A stretch of DNA of 64,000 nt from Cocos nucifera (Eukaryota; Streptophyta; Magnoliopsida; Arecales; Arecaceae). The stretch spans positions 124,001 to 188,000 of the forward strand of contig QRFJ01002110.1 in assembly GCA_006176705.1 (NCBI GenBank), written 5' to 3'. The translations under genes were made by a program, and so were the position numbers. The notes beneath the pieces are model-generated. The model worked only from the letters and a program-made list of their open reading frames with translations, was not told where the DNA came from and made no database searches. Below are positions 55,128 to 64,000 of the stretch, piece by piece (position 1 is the first letter of the stretch; each line of letters starts with the position of its first letter).

Positions 55128-56757
55128 CATGGAGAACCACCTAGATAGATGAAGAAATATTTTATTTCTTCCACCTACAATCCATTAACTTGTATCCACT
55201 TATCTGATATTCTTGCAACCCACTATGAGATCAAGCTGACCACAATCCAAATGCTCCTATCTTTCTATGGAATACCAATGAAGATCCTTATAAGCATTTG
55301 GATAAGTTTTTAAAAATCTACTCTATGGTGAAGATCCAAAATTTAATTGATTATACTCTTAGACTAATTTTATTTACTTTTTCATTAAAAGATAAAGTTA
55401 AGTACTAGCTTGGCACAATAGGGAGACCAATCCAAACTTGGGTTGAATTGCAACATGAGTTTCTTAAGAAATTTTATCCCATAGGTCGAACCATCACCAT
55501 GAGGCACATTGGATTTGCTCAACTTCTAAGAGAATAAATTCACGAGTCATGGGAGAGACTTAAGGAACTTCATAGAAAATATCCACATCATGGTCTATTT
55601 AAATAGCAAATAGTTCAAGATTTTTATGAGGGTTTCGGAGACTATTATAGATAGTACATGCATCATATGGAGGTGCATTCATGAGTAAGAGTGAGGACGA
55701 AGTCTATGCTTTATTTAAAATCTTAAGTAAAAACTCAATTAACCATCCTTCATTGTCTTTCTATCAAAAGCGGATAGAAGTCTATGATCTAGAATCTAGT
55801 TCTAAGGTTGATTTAAACTTGATAAATAAAGTGGATCTTCTTGCTCAGAAATTAGATCAATTTCTAATCTTAGGTCAATAATTTCCTACATAATTCACAT
55901 CACGTCTAAATTATCATGAGATTTATTCTATCTATACTAGCCTAGCCTATCATGTGAGTGAATGTCCTATGGCATGCAATTTTCATCTTTCAACTAAAAA
56001 TAAGTCCAAGCTACACAAGGCTACTCAAAACTTGTTAATAACCCTTTTTCAAACTTATATAACCTAGATTGGAGGAACCATCCTAATTTTTCTTGGATAC
56101 TCCAACAAACTTAGGCTCAAACCCAAATTTTATCGATGCAAAATTATCAAAATTGGCTCCAATACCAAAACTATACCTATAATTAATAGTGGTTAGCCTA
56201 GTCAGTTTTCTTAATCACTGCATTACAATAAATCATCATACCCACCTCCTCAATAGACCAATCTAGCTGATGATAGATTTAATCAATTATAATAATTAAT
56301 TCTAACTCAACAACAATCCATCATCAGGCTTAAAGCATAAATAGGACAACTAGCTGCGTCTAGCATGAGAAGAGAACTAGGCCAATTACCGAACCTACTG
56401 ATTGTAAATTTCATAAACAATCCATGTAATGTCTATCAACCACCTAGACCTAATCATCAATCTAATGTCCCATCTAAGAATCCTCAATTTAAGAATGCCA
56501 AAGCTATTTCTGAACTTAGAAGTGGAAGGATTCTTAAGGACCCATATCAAGATCAAATGAGAGAGGCTAGTACTGATGCTAGCCAAAATACAAATTTAGA
56601 AAGAAAGGTTAATACTAAAACTAATCCTATAAAAAAACCTAAGCCCAAAATTAGTACTGATGTTGATTCTAATTTTAATAAGACAGACAAAAGAAAGAAG
56701 AGAGCGGATAATTTACTAAGACCTTTAAACCTCAAGTTCTATTTCCTTCAACCCTAG
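55128..56757 (+). pseudogene. G2 gag (Athila-like, broken)
   Basis: Likely start at the ATG at 55128. The frame carries the capsid (KIQNLIDYTLRLILF near 55330, FLKKFYPIGRTITM near 55460, ESWERLKELHRKYPH near 55545), the open stretch 55681-55881 (EDEVYALFKILSKNSINHPS, VDLLAQKLDQFLILG), a HVSECPMACNF zinc-like region near 55950, and the open tail 56365-56757 with VYQPPRPNHQSN and ISELRSGRILKDPY, which recalls the LRSGK motif after Athila gag. Stops are scattered. Protease and RT that should follow are missing. Confidence 0.8.
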
Positions 56758-57150
56758 AAGCTACTTCTTTCCAAAAAGAGCAAGGGGCATGCAAAGAAGA
56801 GCTAATGGAAGTGTTTAAATAAGATTATATTAATTTACATCCAGAACTGAAGTCGTCTTTAGTTACCCTTCCAGTATCCATTACATCAAACTTAACTCCT
56901 AACCCAAAAACTTAATTCATGAGCATTTTAGAAAAATAAATAGGAGAAATTCTTAATAAACAAAGTTCTGAGAAAGAGATCATAAACTATCTTCTCAAAA
57001 TTAGTAATGAATATATCAATAAAGGGATAACAAGCTATCTTTCTATGATTGACAATCTAAAATCATTGAAATTTATCAATCTAGTATTTGACACAAGATA
57101 GGTAGCTGCATTGCATTTGGTCGAAGACGGTAAATGTAATGCTTATTAGA
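56758..57150 (+). pseudogene. G2 unknown post-gag ORF (broken)
   Basis: This aligns in the same frame with 51300-51650 of the first copy: PELKSSLVTLPVSITSNLTP near 56840, then INYLLKISNEYINKGITSYL near 56985 and KFINLVFDTR near 57070. It has three or four stops in this copy and fewer in the first. The two copies are both readable in one frame, which suggests past coding. I do not recognise the family. Confidence 0.5.
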
Positions 57151-58316
57151 AGGCAACCCAATATTTAGTTTTCTTACATCTAATTTATCTTTTTAGTTTA
57201 CTTTTTTTTTTAGGACATATTAAATAAGTTGGAGGAAGAGCCAAATTTTCAAGACCCATGCTGGACCATAAATATATTAAGTCAGGTATATTCTTTGCTA
57301 TTCTTTATTGTATCCTTTTTTTTTCTTCATTAAGGACAATGTTGATTAAGTTTGGAAGAATAATAAAATTTTTAAAATTTTTAAAATCCTTGAAGTTAGT
57401 ATTTAGCATTTAGACAATTGATTATGTTTAAGAATTGAGTTAAACTAAGTATTTTTTTTAAAAAATTGATGTACAAATTAGAGAATTTGTAAGATATTAA
57501 GGGATTAAGTACTAAGAAAATCCAATAAAGAGTTAAATCTAGAACATAAATATTTTTTTTGAGCATTTTTGGTTTTTTCTACAAGCATCAAAGAAGAGTC
57601 TACTTTTCATGGGCTTATATAGAGTAACTATGCATTTATTCATAATTTTTTTAAAAAAATAGTTTTTAAGTACTTTTTATTGAGTAACCGAGCCTCTTTG
57701 TCTAAGCAAGCATTGAGTTTTGCATCAAAAGATGGGAAGGATAAAGAAGCCCATTGTAAAACTAGTTTTAACTTGTAGCCTATTTGATTCGAGCTAGTAA
57801 ATTTGATGGGGTATTTTATACCTAGTACTCTAAAGTCAACTAGTTTGGAAATCATTGGCCTAAGACTCGCTATAGGGATCAAATTGAAAGCTTAAGGGGT
57901 TAAGACATTAAATAATAGTACAACATTAAAAAAAATATTAGTTTTTTAATGAGTAATTAGATCTCGTTGTCTATGTAAGTAATGATATTTGCATAAAAAA
58001 ATAAACAATATGAATAAAAAATATTAATAAATGAAGGATGGAAGTAGCAATACACTTGTCCATATAAAAGTTTAGATGATTTAGAGATAAAGATAGGGAT
58101 GATTTAAAAAAAGTTTAGAAAGATTTAATGTTCTTCACTTAATTTTAATATTAATAAGTTTTAATACTCCAATGATATACCTCACTTATGCTCTACTGAA
58201 CATCAATAGCCATTTCGAAAATTGCTTGGTAAAATTCAAAACTCTATAACTTAAAAGATATCTAAAACTTAATTCTTTCTTTACCCGAGGACGAGCGAAG
58301 CTTAAGTTGGAGAGTA
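57151..58316 (+). other. G2 3' untranslated region
   Basis: AT-rich, matches 51660-52816. It contains the duplicated motif (57681-57733 and 57950-58003) and ends CCCGAGGACGAGCGAAGCTT then AAGTTGGAGAG, the polypurine-type tract typical of Athila elements. Confidence 0.75.
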
Positions 58317-59817
58317 TGATAATTACCATAAATATACTCATAAAAGCTTTAATTTATAATTAATTTATCTTTATTTTTAAAATTAATATTTTTATTTATT
58401 AATTTTAGAAAATATGATCATAAATAAAAAGAGCTTATTTTTTTGGTTAAAATGAAACATATTTGGAGCGAATTCGAAAAAGATGACTTTGATACAAAGA
58501 TTTAAAGAAAAATAAAAAATTAAATTAAATTAAAAAAGAAAGCCAACTCAGCCTATTTGGCTCAGTCGGTTCATCCAAAAGCTCGCTTGCCTGTAAACCC
58601 AGTGTGTAAATTAGACTGCCTGACCTAGCTGATGTCAAAACCCACGTGGCTCATGCAAGACTGGCATCCAAGGGCATTTCGATCATTTCCATGTCAAAAT
58701 GGGTGCTAATTCACTGCGATCTTCATAGAGCTTGGTTCACCATGGTCCACAGCATAGTAAATGCACCTTCAAATGGTTGTGGTAGTTTTCGATCAAGATC
58801 GGATGACTAATGTTATTTCTTGCTTTGATTCAAATAGCCCAGCCATTGTTGCTTTGATCTAATGGTTCCAAATGCTCCTAGCTTCGATCCAATGGCCAGA
58901 TCTCACTCAGATTTTGATCTAATAGTTGATGGAAAGCCCGACGCAAATTTACACATCCATAACACAATTTAATAGCCCAGATCTCTTAGATCAACGTGAT
59001 CAGATAGCTAGGAGACATTCTGATTGAATCTGGGTTAATAAACATTGATATTTGGTATTTTTTGAAGCATTGGATTTCCATCTTATGATTAGAAGACCTA
59101 GAACTCATAGAACACTCAATAGAATGCAATCTAGATGCTATTTTAATTCAATTTTCTCTCAGATTCCCTTATATATGCTGATCAACACACTATTTTAATC
59201 CCGTATTGACTGATAGTAAAGGTCTCTCCTCTTTAGCATGACCCCACATCATCAAAATTAAATGTCTTCGATTAAGGGGAAGCTATGGTATAGGATAGAG
59301 GCTGGATTGATGGTTGCTTCAAGTCAAATGGTGCTGAGAGAAAGAGCCGATCTTCTACACTATCTCAATGCCAACGCTGATCCAAGATCAAGATCAATTA
59401 AATTTTAGTTTTTATTTTCTTTTCATATTATCTTTAATTTTATGTATTTAAATTTTAAACTTTAAATTAATGCAAAATTTTATTTTCATGCTTTTTAAAT
59501 TCATACTCTTTGCTTTTAATTGTAAGTTTATTTTCATTGCAAGTAGATGCTAAGATCTACTATCCAAAATTTATTTTCATGCTATTTAAATTTTTGTTAT
59601 TTAATTTTATGCAATTTTAATTTATATTTTCTAACTTCAATTCTATTTTTAAATTTTTTTCTTTTCTTTTACAAGAATCAGAGATTTCAAAACAAAAGCA
59701 CTGTCTTTCCTATGGATTCGAGCTGACTCACTACTTTCTACATATTTTTAATTATTTTAAAAAGTCAGAATTAAACTAAAAAATATGGTGTCTTAATGAT
59801 AACATCGCACTCTATCA
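58317..59817 (+). mobile_element. G2 3' LTR
   Basis: 1501 bases, TGATAATTACC to CTCTATCA. It pairs with 52817-54357. The TATA box and a few bases around it are deleted near 59236-59245. It is followed by GCTTA, the target duplication with 4170-4174. Confidence 0.9.
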
Positions 59818-60640
59818 GCTTACCAAGTATGCAAAGTAGTTTTAGTTTCAATGGCCATTGGAGTTGTAGTGAAAATATTTTTTCCTCTTCACGGTCTTCT
59901 TCTTTGGCTCTTCCTTTTCGTCCTTCTTCCTTCCCTCTATCTTTTGCTTCTTTGCAAACTTATTCTTCTTTCTAGAGGATTTTGTCTTGGAAGAGTCCAC
60001 TCCATAGTAAGAATAGAGCCCCTTAAACTCTTCAAGATCCCTTCAATAGTTACGAGCATGTTCATCAACTCAGCCAGCGTGCACTAGATCTTATTTATAT
60101 GGAAGTTTACTATAAATTGTCCATATGAATTGGTTAAGGACTACAGGAACAAATCAATCTACAGATTCTTATCTATCGATATGTTGAGCTTCTTAAGCTC
60201 CTTCAAGTCCTTGATCATTGACGAACAATGATTATGATCTGACTGTCCATCATGCATTTGCGCCTTGAAGAGTCTCTTCGATACTTCGTAGCATGCTGTG
60301 CAACACTGCTCACCATACAACTCTTATAGGTGAGCTAACATTTGGCTGGCAGTCTTCATGTCCTCATGTTGGCGCTGCAATTCATTCGACATTGAGGCCA
60401 ACACATAGCACCTGACTTTATTGTCTTCGTCCAACCACTTCTTATGAGACACTCTCTGATCGGTAGTCAGATGGATTAGGAGAAGGGAAAGATCCTAGTC
60501 TAAGACATAGGTTAGCTTTTCAAAATCTAAAATGATTCTCAAGTTCCAAAGCCAATCCTTAAAATTAGGTCTGGTCAGATGGTTGGTCTCTCAGATTTTG
60601 GCTAGGGGTTGGATGCAGATATTTTTTGTAGAGAATCAAA
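59818..60640 (-). pseudogene. C0 gag (broken)
   Basis: On the minus strand it aligns with C1 gag from its start near 60627, where ATG has become ATA (ISASNP). It continues through the capsid (about 60560-60180), a Lys-rich segment (59990-59880) and the zinc knuckle near 59872-59835, which reads YFHYNSNGH then a stop, with the Cys residues changed to Tyr and the Trp to stop. It continues in pol at 4174. Confidence 0.85.
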
Positions 60641-62145
60641 GTTTCTAGTTAGACATGTAATTGACTTAACTAATTTGCTTTAAGGGTTTCATTTTTAAAA
60701 CAAATTTGGACTTCCACTATTTTTTCAGATCCCTATACTTTCTTTAAAGAGATGCAAAAATCTCTGCGATCAAAGATTTTTAGTGGGTGGTGTGGTTGGC
60801 TCACCACCTCACCTAACAGTTATTGATGATAAGTCAATCGATAAGTGGATTACTCTTGTCCAATATTTCTCTAAATATACTGCACCTAACTCGATCTTTA
60901 ATTCATGAAGCTCACCATGTCTAGAATATTGCTCCACTCCTTAGTTAAGTCAAACTTACCATTTGCATGAATTGGATTCATGATTAGGATCCTCACCGTA
61001 TCTGAAATATTAAGCCCAACCCTTCCTCCAATTCATAGCATCCCATGCTTAATAGCTATGGTTATGTCTTTCGGGTGCAACTGAACCACTGTATCTAGGT
61101 GAGAACAACTAACCAGAAGAGGTGCCCGTATAACTATAATGGTGGAAGACTAATTGACTTAATAATTTTTTAGAAAGATTTTAATTTAGGTCTCTTTAAT
61201 CCTAACTAGTTATAACGATTATGACTAACCTAGCGGGTTGGGTTAGCTTGAATCGTTAGCAACCTCAATACAAAATTCGGTCAACCCAATCGGCTATATA
61301 AGTGAGATTGATGGGAGGGATATGCCATTAACTCATCGTAGATGCATTTAGATCGTGTAGATCTCAATTAATGACCATCGATCGTATCTACCAAACTTAC
61401 CTTTGACACTAATTTGTCGAATCAGAACTGATCGAGTTTGCCCACAATCTAGGCTCGAACCATAGAGCCAGATTAGGTCTTGAGGTGATCAACCACATAT
61501 GGCTATGATTCGATCTTAACAAAACTTACAACTATTAGGCTGGTTAATTAAGCACTTTTAATCTTACCTAATCAACTCTTGATTTAGTTTAATCAATCGC
61601 TTAAGCTAGACCTAATCAGGATACCTATACCCTGAACCCATGTTTTGTGAAGGTCTCTTAGATCTAAAAATTCTCAATTTTAGATCTAATTGGTTTCATA
61701 ACTTAATTCTTAATTAAGTGTAATATGGTTCAAAAAAAAATAAAGCATAAAATAAAGATCCAAGGATTTTTAGATCTAGAGTTTAGCAAAAAGTAATTTT
61801 TGATTTTTTGATTGAGGATAGACATGTAGCACCCCTACATACCATAAGAATACCCCATCGAATGAGAAGTGAGAGCCTTTAAGCCCTTCTTATTTTTATG
61901 ACCGAATGACCAAGAGGAATGCCCCAATTAAAAAAATTTCTATGACTACAAGAACTAGATCTAGCATATATCGCATATATGATATCATATCTATTCTACA
62001 TATGCTTTACATACATCTCATATATCAATTTTAAATTACATCTTATGTAATATATCTGATTACATTTCTTGTAAAATTAGAAAAATACATTTGATCTCAT
62101 CAAAATAAATTTTAGATCTATTCTATTCTAGATCTAGAACTAGAA
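60641..62145 (-). other. C0 5' leader
   Basis: Minus-strand match to the C1 leader (35388-37242), somewhat shorter. It holds no coding sequence. Confidence 0.8.
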
Positions 62146-62162
62146 CTGCAGCTCTAATACTA
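62146..62162 (-). other. C0 primer-binding site (decayed tRNA-Met type)
   Basis: TAGTATTAGAGCTGCAG on the minus strand is a decayed TGGTATCAGAGCCATGG, directly beside the LTR. Confidence 0.8.
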
Positions 62163-62164
62163 GT

Positions 62165-63774
62165 TGAAGGAACTGCAGGATCGATCTGATCGGATCAGAT
62201 TGATGTAGTGGATTTTAAAATTTTTCTCATTGATTCGCTCAGATCTAAGAGTTCTCATATCTAAATACATAGATATGAAACTAAAAAGCAAATTAAGTAT
62301 CAAAATACCATCTAATTTTGAGTGAACCATTCACTCACTATAATGATCACAATGTTGTCCCGAGATCCGACTTGAGCCACGTATGTGCCCAACTTCTACT
62401 AGTATCCACTCGGGTTAGATCTAGAGATCTTCTTCTTTTGGATCTGATCTCTAAAAATTAGCAAATGGATCTCTTGAATTCACCATCGATCTGATCTCCA
62501 GCAGTAATTTGATCGACACATGATCGTAGAATCCTTGAGTCAAACTTGCATGATCAGCACTTAGACACTCGGAGCATTGGACGGCTCAACCCTTGGGCAT
62601 AGGAGAGAGGGATCAGATGAGGGAGGGAAGGTGTAGAGGAGATTATCAAAGCCTAGGTGTTGGGTGGTGGAATGGCCAAACTCTTTGGCCAAGTCCCTAT
62701 TTATAGAAAAAACAAGAGACCTAAGTGTCCTAGGGCTTCTAGACTTCGACTAGGTCAAAGTAAAGAAATAGAAGGACTCCACACAACCCCCATGCCCCAC
62801 TTCAAAATTTTTGTGATTTTTATCGCACAAAAATCAATTCTAGCATGTGCCATTCTCATCAGATGAGATTAGTTATGTGCGCTAGATATTATCTCTCTAT
62901 AATTTGTTTTAATTTAAACTCTTTGACCCATTCAAAAGAATTTAAATTAAAACAAACTATAACTCCCATACTTATCCACAAGGGGCTTGCGTTAGAGATA
63001 GGCATGTGCCCTTCTCTCTCTTAGAAATCAGCTGGGATGCATGCCCCAAGAAAAACTCCAGGGCATGCATGCCCATATCCCTTCTTTCTTATGCATGACC
63101 AAGTCAAAGGGGTCTTGTCCTGATCCTTTCTATCTAAGACCAAGACAAGATCCGATCTTGCCAGGACAAATCCAAACAAGATTCTTGGATATGTCAAATC
63201 TAATTTGATTGAGTCTAGACCAATTAGGAAAACTATAAGAGGAGAAAGTTAGGTCCAATCATATGCTAGCACGATTTTCCTAAACCTAATTAGATCTAGT
63301 CCAAATCAATCAGATTATGTGAGCCCAATTAATGACATCCAGATCCAAATTCTTGTTTGTGTGATCTAATAGATTCAATTCTATATGATAATGAGATATG
63401 TCAAGATCTCCATCATCGACATCATCGAAATATCTTTCGATAGACTAGAACTATTTTTGATTCATCCAATTAAAATCATTGATCATTAAGACAATTCTAA
63501 TTGATCCCAAAATCAACTAGTGACACCTAGAAGTATATGGTGGCAATCCATTAGAACTGAAAATGAACCTCTCAATGTAGCCAATGTGTGATTGGGGTCT
63601 TTTATCATGAGTCTTGGTAAGATTAGGTTAAGATTGACTCATTAAACTCGATTCCTGTTATATGACTGAATCACTTGATTCAAGATCGATATGAAATCCT
63701 AGTAGAAACTTCTTTCTATCATTTCACATTACCATAGCCATGAGCTTTAGGACTCGATCTCATGATCATCATAG
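62165..63774 (-). mobile_element. C0 5' LTR (interrupted by another LTR)
   Basis: On the minus strand it ends GTTCCTTCA at 62165. It aligns to the solo LTR 5021-7657 and the C1 LTR in reverse, up to the ATGATGATCATGAG block (position about 480 of the window's first LTR), where the LTR at 63775 interrupts it. Confidence 0.85.
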
Positions 63775-64000
63775 CAAAGGAAAAATTTTGATTTCTCAGA
63801 TCAGGTTCGTTCAAATCTGATCGGATCAAGAGAGATATTTCAAAAAATTTTCTCAAGCATCCATATCAGATATGAGATGTTTCAGATCTGATTTTATAGA
63901 TCTAATGAATAAAAATAAAATAAATAAAATCTAATTTAATTTATATCTTGATGTGGGTAATCAGATTATCCGTTGATGATCCTACTAATTGCCTGAGATT
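63775..64000 (-). mobile_element. Second C1-related LTR, minus orientation, cut by window end
   Basis: From 63775 the sequence is the reverse complement of the right end of the 1-2126 LTR (GATCAGGTTCGTTCAAATCT, then GGTAATCAGATTATCCGTTG). Its terminus has decayed from TGAAGG to CAAAGG. The likely target copy on the left is CATAG (63770-63774). It may be a solo LTR or part of an element to the right. Confidence 0.75.

Larger units (their letters stand above)
4175..59817 (+). mobile_element. G1/G2: tandem non-autonomous Athila-like Gypsy element
   Basis: The structure is LTR remnant (4175-4412), internal region 1 (4413-5020, 30239-31036 and 51070-52816), full LTR (52817-54357), internal region 2 (54358-58316) and full LTR (58317-59817). 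LTRs start TGATAATTA and end TCTATCA. The site after the middle LTR resembles a tRNA-Asp primer site. The internal regions carry an Athila-like gag and a short unknown ORF, and no protease, RT or integrase is recognisable. The whole unit is bounded by GCTTG/GCTTA, so it entered C0 as one insertion or became tandem after insertion by unequal recombination. Later insertions account for 5021-30238 and 31037-51069. Confidence 0.85.
2127..63774 (-). mobile_element. C0: outermost Copia (Angela-like), interrupted
   Basis: This is the host element for almost everything else in the window. Read on the minus strand, it runs from its 5' LTR (62165 rightward) through primer site, leader, gag (60640-59818) and, after the 4175-59817 insertion, pol (4174-2127), up to the LTR inserted in its RT. 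The two sides join in frame across the insertion: the sequence after the gag zinc knuckle on the right continues on the left exactly where the intact homologue C1 does. Five-base flanks GCTTG (4170-4174) and GCTTA (59818-59822) are the target duplication of the insert. The 3' part lies left of the window. Confidence 0.85.

Overview
The window is plant nuclear repeat DNA made entirely of nested LTR retrotransposons. I see no host gene, tRNA, rRNA or CRISPR array. Tat, Athila, Angela-like and SIRE-like elements together, TATA-bearing LTRs, tRNA-Met and tRNA-Asp primer sites and heavy C-to-T decay point to a large angiosperm genome. A monocot such as a palm is a guess from general resemblance.

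The nest can be read from LTR ends, target duplications and host sequence that resumes after each insert. The outermost layer, C0, is an old minus-strand Ty1/Copia (Angela-like) element. Its pol lies at 2127-4174, its gag at 59818-60640, its leader and primer site at 60641-62164, and its LTR runs from 62165. Related LTRs are inserted in it at 1-2126 (plus) and from 63775 (minus).

Into the gag/protease junction of C0 went G1/G2 (4175-59817, target duplication GCTTG/GCTTA). This is a gag-only Athila-like Ty3/Gypsy tandem, LTR-internal-LTR-internal-LTR, on the plus strand. Two insertions split its first internal region. The first is a Copia solo LTR (5021-7657, CTATG duplication), at whose right edge sits GY1 (7659-30234, TTCAC duplication). 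GY1 is a Tat-type Ty3/Gypsy element with gag, protease, RT, RNase H, archaeal-type RNase H, integrase, a tandem-repeat block and a long antisense gene. GY1 is interrupted inside RT by C2 (11361-22101), a minus-strand Angela-like Copia. The second is C3 (31037-51069), a minus-strand SIRE-like Copia with an envelope-like third ORF. C3 is split in that ORF by C1 (33091-43235), the youngest element, a plus-strand Angela-like Copia with near-identical LTRs.

All coding regions are broken. In the older elements the damage is mostly transitions (CAG to TAG, CGA to TGA, TGG to TGA/TAG, Cys to Tyr in zinc knuckles). In C1 it is mostly small indels plus one RNase H deletion. The points most worth a second look are the intron-bearing antisense gene of GY1, the aberrant junction of C1, the GAGA-palindrome array shared by the C3 LTRs and its ORF3 leader, and the hairpin cluster with a flipped core in the Angela-like LTRs.
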